64,000 nt of DNA from Ceratothoa steindachneri (Eukaryota; Arthropoda; Malacostraca; Isopoda; Cymothoidae). Each line of letters starts with the position of its first letter. The stretch's first letter is position 1. The notes beneath the pieces were generated by a model. It was not told the origin of the DNA and searched no databases. It saw only the letters and a list, made by a program, of their open reading frames with translations. Where the stretch lies: contig OZ018321.1 of NCBI GenBank assembly GCA_963969495.1, forward strand, positions 190,906,985 through 190,970,984, read 5' to 3'. A program made the position numbers and the translations under genes. Below, in pieces: positions 11,328-21,784 of the stretch.

Positions 11328-14300
11328 CAGTGGCAGATCCAGAAAACGCGAATCCGAGGGGGGACGGGATGCCAGGATTTTTGTGAATGGAAATTTGTTA
11401 AAGCTGCTTATTATGGTACATATTTTTACGAGCAATACATGTATGATCGTACAAATAATCAGTGTTGAATACATACGAATAAGTTATAGGCACTTAAATG
11501 ATAAATATGTACATGTAGTGTAGACTATAATGATGTAGACTACTTGCAAGTCATTTTGCCCACTTAAGTACGAGTAACAAGGCACATGCTAGAAAAAGTA
11601 TATATATTTTCCAGGAGTAGGCTCTCTCAAAATCGTAGACCCATGCCCGAGGTCCCGCTTCATTTGCCTAAGCGAAGAGGAGACGGCAGTTTTTCTCCGC
11701 AAACTTGTCAATCACTTGATCATTCGAAACTTGAATGCCATTGTGGACGGCGAGTAGTCTGAGGCCATTGAGGCAATCCTGGCCAATGGCGCTCCTCATG
11801 TACGTCTTTAGCCGTTTCAAGGCTGAGAATGAGCGTTCGGCCTCTGCATTTGAGACTGGCAGTCATTAAGATAGTCAGGAGCTTCGCAATGTTCGGGAAC
11901 ATACGGGTCTCGGCGTACTCCTTCGCATTCTTGACAGTTTGGAAGACCGAAGGGGAATTTTTCCACCGCTGTACCTCCGCCTGTACGAGCACCGGTGACT
12001 CAACATCGCTCTCGTAAAGCTTATCGGCATTAATGACAGCATCCACGTCTGCTTTTGAGCCATTGAGAAGCTCCTGCATCCGGAGAGCGACTGACACGGT
12101 ATCGTCCTCAAATTTTCTCTTCAGGTCAGCGATCCCCTGGTCAACGAACGGAATATAGACCGAGCGTCGATAGTACTCCTCAGCGGTCCTGGCCTGGATA
12201 TTCGCGCGCTGTGTCTGTCCTGCACAGACTCGGGGAACTGGGACATCATAGTAAGTTGAGTCAATTTCAATCAGGAGATCCTTAGCTTTTGCAAATACAG
12301 TGCGGAAGTGCTCTTCGGCATTCTTTCTGAACTTGGCGAAAACAGTCTCGATCTCACGAATCAGAGAGAACGCAGATGCCAAGTCACCGTCCTTCTTCTG
12401 CAGGGCCCTGCTCGGCTCGAATGTGTGGGCCACAACCATCGCAATAAGAAAGCGAGGGTCCTTAATCGTAGCGAGTAAGATGCCAGCATTGGCATCCATC
12501 TTCATTTCCTCTTCCATGAAGACCGCAATATGAGGCAGAAACTCGATGAACACTAGAACTGCATCATACCGCTCAACCCATCTGTTGAGACACAAGGGCG
12601 CCAACTTCTCCCGCTTAGCTGAGGAAAGCTTCACGATTTTGGAGAACCGGAGAGTCCGCATGTTGCTGGAGTAAATGAAGTCATGGACTTCGTTGAGCGT
12701 CTGAAGGGCAAGTCACTTCCTTCACATCACAGGCCTTGATCAGCACCAGGTTCAGTCGGTGATTAAAGCAGCGGATCGGTTTGGCGAGGGGGTATTGCTC
12801 TATGATGATGGTGGCAAAACCTCTAAATTTTCCCCTCGTGACACTCGCTTCGTCGAAGCCGAGGCCCCGGCAGTTTGACATGTCCAAACCAAGGCCATGT
12901 ACGGCTGCGAATGAGCAGTTGGGCCAGGCCTTCGACGGTGAGGTTCTCAGCATGGACGAAAGTGTGAAAGTCCTCCTTGATGTCCTCTTCGATGTGTGGA
13001 AGGATAATGGTGGCTTGCTCCTTCCCCGAGACGTCCGTGGTCTCGTCCATTAGCACCTCGAATATCACTGACAATCCGGCTAAGACCTCTTCCAGCACCG
13101 GTTGACCTGTAAAGTGAAATATGATTATGGTGACACCTGCTCATAATCTCAAAATAGTATGAATTCTACTTTAGGAATAAGAGACCTATTTTGGGGACAG
13201 AAGTTGCAGTGTCACCCACTTGTGATATCGATCAACTCGTCCTGAATGGTTTTGCTAATGGGGGTGGAGTTGGTTCGGCTGACCAAGCTGGTGAGGAGAC
13301 GGTTGACGTAGGCATCTCCTCCATGGGCTCGATAACGCAGAAGCGCTCTGAAAACTGCTCTCTCGTTTTGCCTCGAATAGAGAAAACCAATGGACCGTCA
13401 TCTCGAGATCCACAGAGAGGCAGTATATTTCGTCCGCAGAAGAGGATGCTCTCAATGATCGGAACTAACAAGCGCCGGTTGATCTCGATTTGCTCCTTCT
13501 TTTTCACCTATAGTCTGGTGTCGACAGCCCTCATCGGGTTTCGCAAAGTGTCGACAAACACCTCCATTTTCGTCATAGCTGTCGCGTGATATCCGTGCTT
13601 ATTGTGACTGCTCAGCAGTTCGCTGTTTTTTTTTTGTACCTCCACATCCGCTTTACACCAAGGTGCCCAGCCTACGGTCTCTAACTCCGCCCGTATTTCC
13701 GCAGAACAGCACACATGCAACGCAGTATCCACCCTCGTTCAGCAACGATTACTTCAGCCAGAGGTATGTGATGTACTAGCTTGGTTGGAATCGCCTCTTA
13801 TGGCCAATTTCTTGGAGTCTGTGGCTGTCTTGTTCCCAATGAAGTTGGCAAAGTCCACTGGAGCTGCTATCAATGTAGAAGTGCTTGGCTGTTGTTCCAG
13901 CTCATTGACATCACGCTCGCAATCACCACTCATCTTGGCCACTTTTGCTCACTTCATGGTACACGCCCTGTGAATGAGAGTGAACTAATGCATCACGTGG
14001 AAAGAAAAGCCCAGCCACTCACATCACCCAAATAAATGTATAATAAAAAATCACTTACTTTGCACTGCTGTGTTTCAGAGAGAGGATAACAGCGAGGAGA
14101 TGATGCTGGGGTAGTTGCGAGGAGAGAGAGAGAGGGGATGCTGGAATTAGTTCCGAAAGTGAAAGATACCAGCGAGCACATGTCCATCTCAGGCCAGCTG
14201 ACAAAGAGAAGAAGGGCCAGGTGTGTGAGTCAAGATGCGTGATCCGACTGGTCAGGGAGTCAAGCGCACGCGCCGTGTGTCTGCCGTGACTCAAGCCACG

Positions 14301-14383
14301 AGGTGCTGACTTGAAAAGCGATGCAAGCCAGGCACACTCTGTGGAATTTCCCCCTGGTCATGGGAGCGGGGGATCCGCCTCAG
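11328..14383 (-). mobile_element. complete hAT transposon with TIRs and 8-bp TSD
   Basis: The left end reads CAGTGGCAGATCC and the inverted right end CTGAGGCGGATCC (10 of 13 match). It is flanked by AGTATGTC (11320-11327) and AGTATGTT (14384-14391), an 8-bp target duplication with one change, as expected for hAT elements. The 3056-bp body holds a broken minus-strand transposase gene. A 39-bp piece of its right subterminal region (14288-14326) recurs at 16489-16527. Confidence 0.78.
11690..13942 (-). pseudogene. hAT transposase gene (ZMYM1/DUF4371-like), broken
   Basis: Reading down the minus strand: an N-terminal start MAKMSGDCERDVNELEQQPS (13942); HATAMTKMEVFVDTLRNPMR (13508-13732); KKEQIEINRRLLVPIIESIL (13232-13507); the first catalytic region VLMDETTDVSGKEQ (12823-13098); GKFRGFATIIIEQYPLAKPI with CFNHRLNLVL (12681-12953); then the 313-codon helical part (11720-12661). 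The C-terminal dimerisation motif AEAERSFSALKRLKTYMRS is present only in another frame, giving a shift near 11880. Blocks lie in at least three frames, with an extra ~110 bp near 13107-13219 that may be an intron or an insertion. This is DNA transposase chemistry (DDE, cut and paste), no longer functional here. Confidence 0.75.
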
Positions 14384-14989
14384 AGTATGTTAGAAATGTT
14401 TGTAAAAAGATGGAAGTCAATTTTTAAAGAGATTATGGATGTTTGTGTTGGTTATCATAACTGCATATCTAGAGTCCTGCGGAAATAGAGCTGATGTGTT
14501 GACGAGATGGAATAAAATGCTATGCTTTAGAAAACATATTCTCTGTCTGTAGCGAATGTGAGCGATGCTCATGCGCAACATCATTTTGTAGTGGACAGGC
14601 CACGTTATCGTTGTATGCGGCGTGGAATACTGAAAAGTTAGGAACATCATAGGCTATTTTTTTTATCTATCGTGGATAGTTTATGAAGCTTTTTCACGTG
14701 AGAAATCGGTTACCTTTTGCACTTCTTCAGCGGAAGCGAACAGCATATAGATGTGACAAAAAAACTATCTCAAAACTTTTATAGTTTATATGCATTTTTC
14801 CTGAAATAAAATTAATGACATCCGAAAAGCGAAATATTCTGAATATTTTTAATTAAATTGGAATTCTTACAATTAAAAAACACAAGCATGAATTTGAAAT
14901 AAAACATTTTATATAGAATGTATTTGGAAACCAGGACACTGAATTCAACTCACCGACTTGATTAGATAAAATCGGACCCAGGGGCGGAT

Positions 14990-15440
14990 CCAGTATAAAA
15001 ATTTTGGCGAGGTTTAACTTGAATTCTACCCTCTGAGTAATCTAAGAAAAGGGCATTTGTAATTAATAATGGTTATCTTACACAACCTTAGTAATAAATA
15101 ATAGTATCTGAAACAGGAGTGAGCACTAACTCTCTCAGATCCGATTTTTCCCCACATCAGAAAATTACGAATTGTGGTTTATTGTAGTTTTGGACGTCAG
15201 CTAAGGTATAATACTGAATTTAATAATTAGTTTTCAGATTTTGCTGTAGTTTAGCCATATAGGTATCATAAGGTACGTTCGATCGCAACGGTTTAAAAAC
15301 CTGTTTTATATAAACTCTATAATATTACATACCTATTTCTGAATAGCAGAAAACAAGTGTGGTTTCTAAAAGAAATATAAACATAAACGGGTCTGAAATT
15401 TGGGAGGGGCATTCAGTCCCCTCTCGAGGATCTGCACTTG
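14990..15440. mobile_element. probable non-autonomous hAT MITE
   Basis: The left end CAGGGGCGGATCCAG and the inverted right end CAAGTGCAGATCCTC resemble each other and the ends of the hAT element at 11328-14383. The 451-bp AT-rich interior has no coding capacity. The flanking octamers (ATCGGACC and TCTGCACC) match poorly, so the target duplication has decayed or the ends are misjudged. Confidence 0.5.
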
Positions 15441-15748
15441 TCTGCACCCAGTCCTGTTGATGCAGGGTTTCCTTTTATTATATTATTGGTGATTTGGATT
15501 TTTAGTGTCTTGATGGTGCTGCATTTTGTTTTCGGCATCTTTCCATAGATGGTTTAGATTGTATATTGTACTTGTAGATGCATGATCTGACACAATCCTA
15601 CGGATGCAGTTTGTTGGGGTGGGGGGCGTTGGCACATGCGGATGACTTTGATAGGCCCTTGCGGCTTTTGTCATCCGCGAAATTGTTATGTTATGCTAAG
15701 TGTGAGTTAAAAAAATTATGCCTCCCAAATTGCTGTTATCTCTTCACT
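15441..15748. other. no gene recognised
   Basis: Short overlapping frames on both strands without domain signal. Confidence 0.5.
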
Positions 15749-15915
<167 letters not shown>

Positions 15916-16082
15916 TATATATATATATTTTTTTCCATGTAGTGTTATTTAACACAAACTAACTTCGAGGGCTTTAAAAACATGACCTAGAAAAAGTCAT
16001 ATGATACTCTCTAATGGGAAATTCCCTTGGATGGGAAACTTTTACAATTCACGGGATATTTATAAAATACTAATATTTCTCT

Positions 16083-16488
16083 TCATTCATAAGAACATAA
16101 GAACATAAGAAAAGAAGGAGACTGCAAAAGACCATTCATGGCCTACACTTGGCAGCTCCTGTTCCAGTCAACACACAAAAGATTTCTTACCAGAGAAAAG
16201 TCATCAACATTGTCACCCTTTACAGGAGTTCGTCAGATCTAATCTACAATATACATAAAATGCATCCAGAGGATTATGTCCATTCATGCAACCGCAAAAT
16301 ATAATCTCCCCACTCCTTAGAAAAATATATACATATGTACATAAAAAAAAAAAGTCAGTCCCATCTAGCAGCTTCATCCATATATTTATCTAATCTATTC
16401 TTAAAACTACCCAGAGAGGAGGCTTCTATCACATGTCTAGTGAGCCTATTCCATTCATCTACCACACGATTTGTAAACCACACGATTT
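16083..16488 (-). mobile_element. CR1-type LINE family A, 5'-truncated copy 1
   Basis: The 3' end on the minus strand is a (TTCTTATG)n octamer, the kind of 8-bp tail expected of CR1 elements. The 3' UTR is nearly identical to that at 24070-24337. At its 5' truncation point (16460-16488) the sequence CCACACGATTTG occurs twice, separated by TAAA, before leaving CR1 homology, suggesting template slippage on integration. Confidence 0.75.
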
Positions 16489-16527
16489 GACTCAAGCCAC
16501 GAGGTGCTGACTTGAAAAGCGATGCAA
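16489..16527. repeat. 39-bp fragment of hAT right end
   Basis: Identical to 14288-14326 within the hAT element (starts GACTCAAGCCACGAGG). It abuts the 5' junction of the CR1-A copy. Confidence 0.8.
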
Positions 16528-17016
16528 TATAATTGCATTGATAAATTATATTTTATGCCACTGCTCCAAGGACAAATCAGTAAGATAAAGTCAACAGCAT
16601 CGATCTTGTTTTTGTCGGTCATGTCCTCTATCATCTCAAGCACACGTATTCTATACTATAACTAGTTAAATAAGCCCCAATTGCGTCCTGTAATCTATGT
16701 AATATATCATAACATTAGCCAACTATTTGAGATAATTAACTAAAACTTCAACTTAAGGGAATATCAATCTTCCCCCATCACTCCACATTGTATATTATGT
16801 TATTTCTAAGAAGAATGCATCGTGAGAACTCGACTGCACTTGTGTGATTAAACAAAAGCAAAAGTCTTTCCACATGTATTTTAGGCTAGATAATAGGAAG
16901 CTAGCGAAATGAAATTCTGAAGCTAGTCTCATCTCTTTTGTGGGAAAAAAAGAACTTCGAGGGAATAATTTTATTGATTGGTTCGAACTTTTCTTATGTT
17001 TATCAGCTGACAGCTC
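16528..17016. other. AT-rich DNA, nothing recognised
   Basis: No domain-bearing frame. Confidence 0.5.
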
Positions 17017-17049
17017 TTGCCTAGAATTGCTAATCCGATCCTTTTCTTA

Positions 17050-17265
17050 TGTTATCGGTATATCATGTATCCTAGCTTGTTCAGCTTCTTTATTAAAGAA
17101 CTTTTGGGGAGAGTAAAGAGGGAAAGTCAAGGAGTCATGGTTGGAGATCGCATATTGACAACCTTGGGATTTGCAGACAACATAATTCTGGTTAGTGAAA
17201 CAGCACAGGGTTTGCAGAGACTAGACTGGTGTACCAGTATGGCTTGGTAAACAGGAAGATCGGCG
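17050..17265 (+). pseudogene. non-LTR RT palm fragment
   Basis: The plus frame reads SLFSFFIKELLGRVKRESQG and then GFADNIILVSETAQGLQRL. The catalytic F-A-D-D has become F-A-D-N. After a one-base shift the frame continues VYQYGLVNRKIG up to the start of the next repeat. The pattern is close to family N (5860-7360), of which it may be a palm-domain piece. Confidence 0.55.
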
Positions 17266-17289
17266 GCGCGCCGAAAAAGTGATTTTTTT

Positions 17290-18206
17290 TGGCATGTATG
17301 TTTCGTTCACCCGCGCATGCATATTCCTGCATGTTTGGTTAAATAAAAACGTGAAAAAAAAGGTAAACATGTAGAGTGGCCCGGCCGGAAAAATTATTTT
17401 GTGTAAATATTATCGTTCACCCGTTCATTTCTGGCGTCATACCCCATCCCCACCCCCTATTATAATTCTTAAAACGATTAAAGGCGCTGACATGATGTAG
17501 TTAAAGCATTCACCTCTGTAAATGTCAGAACATTATAAAAATTAGGATTATATACTGGGGGACTGTGCCCCCCAGACCCCCCTCAATTTAATGAAACTCA
17601 GGATCATCGTAGTGCAGTCCACGCATCATGTTTACCCCCCCCACGAGCTGTCCCCTATAAATGTACTCCAAAAACGAGAAATATTTTAGAACATGGACGA
17701 AATAGTACATCTTATCAGCCGGGCCGCTCGTCTACATATTTACCCCCCAAAATGATTGTTATTCTATAAACAATTTTGATTATATACTGGGGGGTTATGC
17801 CCCCCAGACCCCCCCACAATTGATTGAAACTTAGGCTCATCGTAGGGGGGTCCCCCTGCAGTGATTAAACCTCCCATTAGCAGTCCCCTTGAATTTACCC
17901 CCAAAAGGTGAAACATTGGAACACAGATGAAATAGTTTATGTCCCATCATTCGCGCCGCTGATTGTAATGTTTACCCTAAATTTCAGTAGAGGAGAGTAC
18001 AAAATAATATTTTGAGAAGGAAGAAATGAAGGATGGATCCTAGGAAATGACGGTAATTCTGAAGATCCATACCCCATGAGCTTTCCCGCTCACATTCCCA
18101 TAATATTTATTCCACCTCCCAACATGTTTTCACCCAACTGTGTGATTAACTTGTTTTATTACTTGGGTAAACATGTAGACGAGCGGCCCAGCCAGAAAAA
18201 ATTATT
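17290..18206 (+). mobile_element. host repeat H (unclassified DNA repeat with GC hairpin modules)
   Basis: Non-coding repeat with parts found again at 20851-21350, 23049-23110, 23741-24070 and, inverted, 30475-30600. It carries two GC hairpin modules (17555-17575, 17787-17807), each followed by a TTGAAACT-containing stretch. The site GGAAAAATTATTTTGTG near 17390 is an empty version of the spot into which the Merlin-like element went at 21343. Confidence 0.55.
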
Positions 18207-18640
18207 GGTAACACTTCAAATTCAGGGCGCACGGTAGATGGCGCTGTTAGTCAGCTACAATTTTGGGCTACAGCATATTTCTTATGACGTCAGATGTGAA
18301 CAATATCGGCGTAATATTTTTTGTATATGAGTATACATTGAGGGGCTGCACCCCCCAGACCCCCCCAATTGATTGAAACTCAGGATCATCGCAGGGTGGT
18401 CCCCCTGCAGTGATATCTCCCCCATGAGCAACCCCCTTAAATTTACTGGGTTTTTTTTCTTCCCAACAGCTTTTGGTAATACTTCAGATTCGTGGTGCAC
18501 GGTAGATGGCGCTGTTAGTCGGCTACAATTTTGGGCTACAGCATATCTCTTATGACATCAGACGGTAGCCTCAGATATGACCAATCACGGCGTTATATTG
18601 TTTTGTTGTTTTGGGGATTTGTAACTTTTAGTTTGTATTA
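17708..18640 (+). repeat. 933-bp direct repeat, left copy
   Basis: Starts CATCTTATCAGCC and ends GTTTGTATTA. It is matched almost base for base by 20851-21784. It holds part of repeat H and the first 434 bp of the Merlin-like element with its left TSD (18199-18206). Leftwards the normal H sequence continues; rightwards it meets the RT-RNase H retroelement. Confidence 0.9.
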
Positions 18641-18689
18641 AAGGAAGGTCCTCCTCACCCCCGCAGGGTGAGGAGGACCTTCCTTTAAT
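18637..18689. repeat. perfect 24-bp-stem hairpin at retroelement 3' end
   Basis: Stem arms 18637-18660 and 18666-18689 are exact reverse complements (left arm starts ATTAAAGGAAGG); the loop is CCGCA. It marks the junction between the left direct repeat and the 3' end of the minus-strand RT-RNase H element. Confidence 0.95.
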
Positions 18690-20850
18690 TATTGTATGAA
18701 ATTACAAAAAATGAAATTCAGAAAAATTTCTTAACAAAATAATACAAAAATATAAGACAAAAAGGAACCTCAGAAAAGGTTCAGTAACAAGTCTGGATAT
18801 TACCGTATGAGTTAGTGGCTAGGACATTAGTGAAAGAGAGAAAAGAGATGTCGGAGAGCCGAAGAAAGAGTGGAAAGAACACTGGAGGAGCCAGGAGGTG
18901 GAAGGTGGGAGCAGGTCACACCGGTAGCAGAGCTGATAAACGTCCGTCCCGGCTCGGGGAGTGTGGGACCTTATATAGTCCAGAGAAGGAGAAGGCCCAC
19001 ACACGCCTAGGAAGTTCTTGCAAAGTGCGGAGACGGGACATCAGCCGGATTGTGCCTGCTGCGAATGTATGAAAAGTTTCGTGAAGAAATCCTGAAGGCC
19101 GAGGAGAAGTTCAGGAGAGATGTGGTGGAGAGGCAGAGAAGTACTGACTCAGGAAGTTTGCCCCTTTTTGCGTTCCAGAGTGCGCCGATGTTATCCCCGT
19201 AGGTGAGGGCGCGAGGGGCGAAAAGGGTGGAGAGGATGAGACCCAAGGATTCGAGTTCGAAGATCCCCAGGTCCCATTGGCGGCAGTCGAGGGCCATAGA
19301 GGCGCCCTGCGACCACCAACCGATTCCCCATGGAGAGGCGTCGACAAAGAGTCCCGGAGGGGCCCCTTTTGGGGGGCGAAACCGGGTCCACCGGCCGTGG
19401 ATGAGGCGGCTAAGGTGGAGGAAAGGTGCCGGGTTCGGGTGGGTGTCCTGTAAGTAGCACAATTGCACCCAGCAGAAGGGGAGGCGAAGTGCAGGAAGGA
19501 TAAAGTTGAGGAGGCCCGCAAGGCGAGACCATGCCTTGCGGGAGACTGGGCGTGTAGACATAATGCGGAGGGCGGAGCGGGTCTTGTCCCGCATAGAAGA
19601 AGTAAGACGAATGCGTTTGAGCTTCAGGTCAATATGAAAACCCAAGTAGGAAATTTGTTTCACAGGCGTAGTGAGCGACTTTCTCCAATTTGCGTTAATG
19701 GAGCTTCATTCGATGGTCTTCATAAAAGCTCGGAGGGCGCGCTTTTGTCCGATGCAAAGCACATCGTCCAGGTATGTGTAAACCTTAATGCCGTGGTTTG
19801 AAGCTAGTTGGTTCATGGTAGTTGCCGTGAGTTTCTGCATCAGAAAGGGGGCTCCATTGAAGCCCATAGGGAGGCGGGTAAACCGAAACGATCGACTGTC
19901 ACATCGGATTCCGAACCATGGGCGAGCCTTTGGATGAAGGCGCACATGATAAAATCCATCCTTGAGGTCAAGTTTCATGGCCCAAAGATGCTCAGTGGCT
20001 GAGTCCATGATCTTCCTTACGCTAGGGAGACTGAACTTCGGGGGGTGATATGCCTCCGCAGCGGGGGACATATCATAGATGAGACGAGCCGAGCCATTAG
20101 GTTTGGCCACCCCGAAGATACGGTGGGCACAGCGGATGCTGGCTTCTTCAAGCACTCCTCGTTCCATCAAGGTGGAGATCCAAGGGAGAGTACGATCGTC
20201 TGACGGAGCCCAGTTGCGGTATGATTTGTTCAAGAAAATCTTCACGCCGCATTGGGCATTGGCCTTTTGGAGGTGGGAGATGGGGGTTATGGAGTCATAG
20301 GAACCAGGGGTCTCAACATCCAAGGGGGTGTTGAAATCCACTCGGGGGGTATCAGGTTCGAGCGGATCGAGGCCGGGGCTTTCCCACTGGTTGCCCTGGT
20401 CATCATTGTTGCCCTGGTTGTCCTGGTTGTTGCCGCGTTCTTCTTGCTGCTGACCATTCTCGTTGCCACCGTTGCGGCCTCTCATGATGTCTGGAGGGCC
20501 GCTGTTGGGGTCGTTAAGGACGTCACCCATTTCCGAGGGGTGGGTATCCGAGGAGGCGATGGATGCAGGAGGAGGGGTAGCAGTAGGGCCTTGAAGCACC
20601 GTAGGGACTGCGAGGCCAGGAAGGGGGATGCACACAGTGTGACACGGAGGAGGGGTGCGTGGCGGATCAGTAAGAACGAGAGCGCCAAGTTCCTGGGCGG
20701 CGGCCTCAAAAAAGGCGGTTACCTCGGGCACAGGCAGAGGTGGGCACACACTAATGGTGGGGTCGAGTAACTCGACCACATTTGGCACAGGGGCGGCATC
20801 AAAATCCGCAAACACTGGCTGTGGGAACTCGTCCCGATGTCCTGAGGGGG
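18641..20850 (-). mobile_element. 5'-truncated RT-RNase H retroelement
   Basis: A 2.2-kb minus-strand insertion between the two 933-bp repeats. Its 3' end is the hairpin at 18637-18689, preceded by an A/T-rich 3' UTR (about 300 bp). At the other end the open frame runs into the junction at 20850 without an ATG, so the 5' part is missing. No integrase or tyrosine recombinase is present in what remains. Confidence 0.7.
19007..20850 (-). pseudogene. reverse transcriptase-RNase H polyprotein (one in-frame stop, N-terminus missing)
   Basis: About 600 codons in one frame, broken by a single TGA at 19706-19708. The N-terminal ~160 residues are proline/glycine/asparagine-rich and probably disordered. 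RT follows: HRIFGVAKPNGSARLIYDMS, KLDLKDGFYHVRLHP, RLPMGFNGAPF and the catalytic YLDDVLCIG. After the stop come SYLGFHIDLKLKRIRLT and an RNase H-like domain with FVDASPWGIGWW, YGDNIGAL and HNPADVP. The motif style (YLDD; D-A-S-x-x-G-x-G in RNase H) is that of LTR/DIRS-type elements and not of the LINEs in this window. Class assignment is uncertain because no recombinase or integrase is seen. Confidence 0.7.
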
Positions 20851-21784
20851 CATCTTATCAGCCGGGCCGCTCGTCTACATATTTACCCCCCAAAATGATT
20901 GTTATTCTATAAACAATTTTGATTATATACTGGGGGGTTATGCCCCCCAGACCCCCCCCACAATTGATTGAAACTTAGGCTCATCGTAGGGGGGTCCCCC
21001 TGCAGTGATTAAACCTCCCATTAGCAGTCCCCTTGAATTTACCCCCAAAAGGTGAAACATTGGAACACAGATGAAATAGTTTATGTCCCATCGTTCGCGC
21101 CGCTGATTGTAATGTTTACCCTAAATTTCAGTAGAGGAGAGTACAAAATAATATTTTGAGAAGGAAGAAATGAAGGATGGATCCTAGGAAATGACGGTAA
21201 TTCTGAAGATCCATACCCCATGAGCTTTCCCGCTCACATTCCCATAATATTTATTCCACCTCCCAACATGTTTTCACCCAATTGTGTGATTAACTTGTTT
21301 TATTACTTGGGTAAACATGTAGACGAGCGGCCCAGCCAGAAAAAATTATTGGTAACACTTCAAATTCAGGGCGCACGGTAGATGGCGCTGTTAGTCAGCT
21401 ACAATTTTGGGCTACAGCATATTTCTTATGACGTCAGATGTGAACAATATCGGCGTAATATTTTTTGTATATGAGTATATATTGGGGGGCTGCACCCCCC
21501 AGACCCCCCCAATTGATTGAAACTCAGGATCATCGCAGGGTGGTCCCCCTGCAGTGATATCTCCCCCATGAGCAACCCCCTTAAATTTACTGGGTTTTTT
21601 TTCTTCCCAACAGCTTTTGGTAATACTTCAGATTCGTGGCGCACGGTAGATGGCGCTGTTAGTCGGCTACAATTTTGGGCTACAGCATATCTCTTATGAC
21701 GTCAGACGGTAGCCTCAGATATGACCAATCACGGCGTTATATTGTTTTGTTGTTTTGGGGATTTGTAACTTTTAGTTTGTATTA
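20851..21784 (+). repeat. 934-bp direct repeat, right copy
   Basis: Nearly identical to 17708-18640 (one extra C in a C-run and a few substitutions). Here the sequence continues normally to the right into the rest of the Merlin-like element, while its left side abuts the truncated retroelement. Confidence 0.9.

Noticed and set aside
13107..13219. A definite intron in the hAT transposase
   Set aside because: TTTACAG at 13107 is a fair acceptor, but the donor that would keep the protein in frame is not canonical; left as a possibility only.
18815..20912. Plus-strand frames of 60-172 codons opposite the RT-RNase H protein
   Set aside because: Shadow frames of the GC-rich minus-strand coding sequence.
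17708..21784. Reading the 933-bp direct repeats as LTRs
   Set aside because: Both copies run on into the same neighbouring repeat family outside the unit, and other copies of that family (24040, 22905) cross the same points without the retroelement, so the repeats are target sequence.
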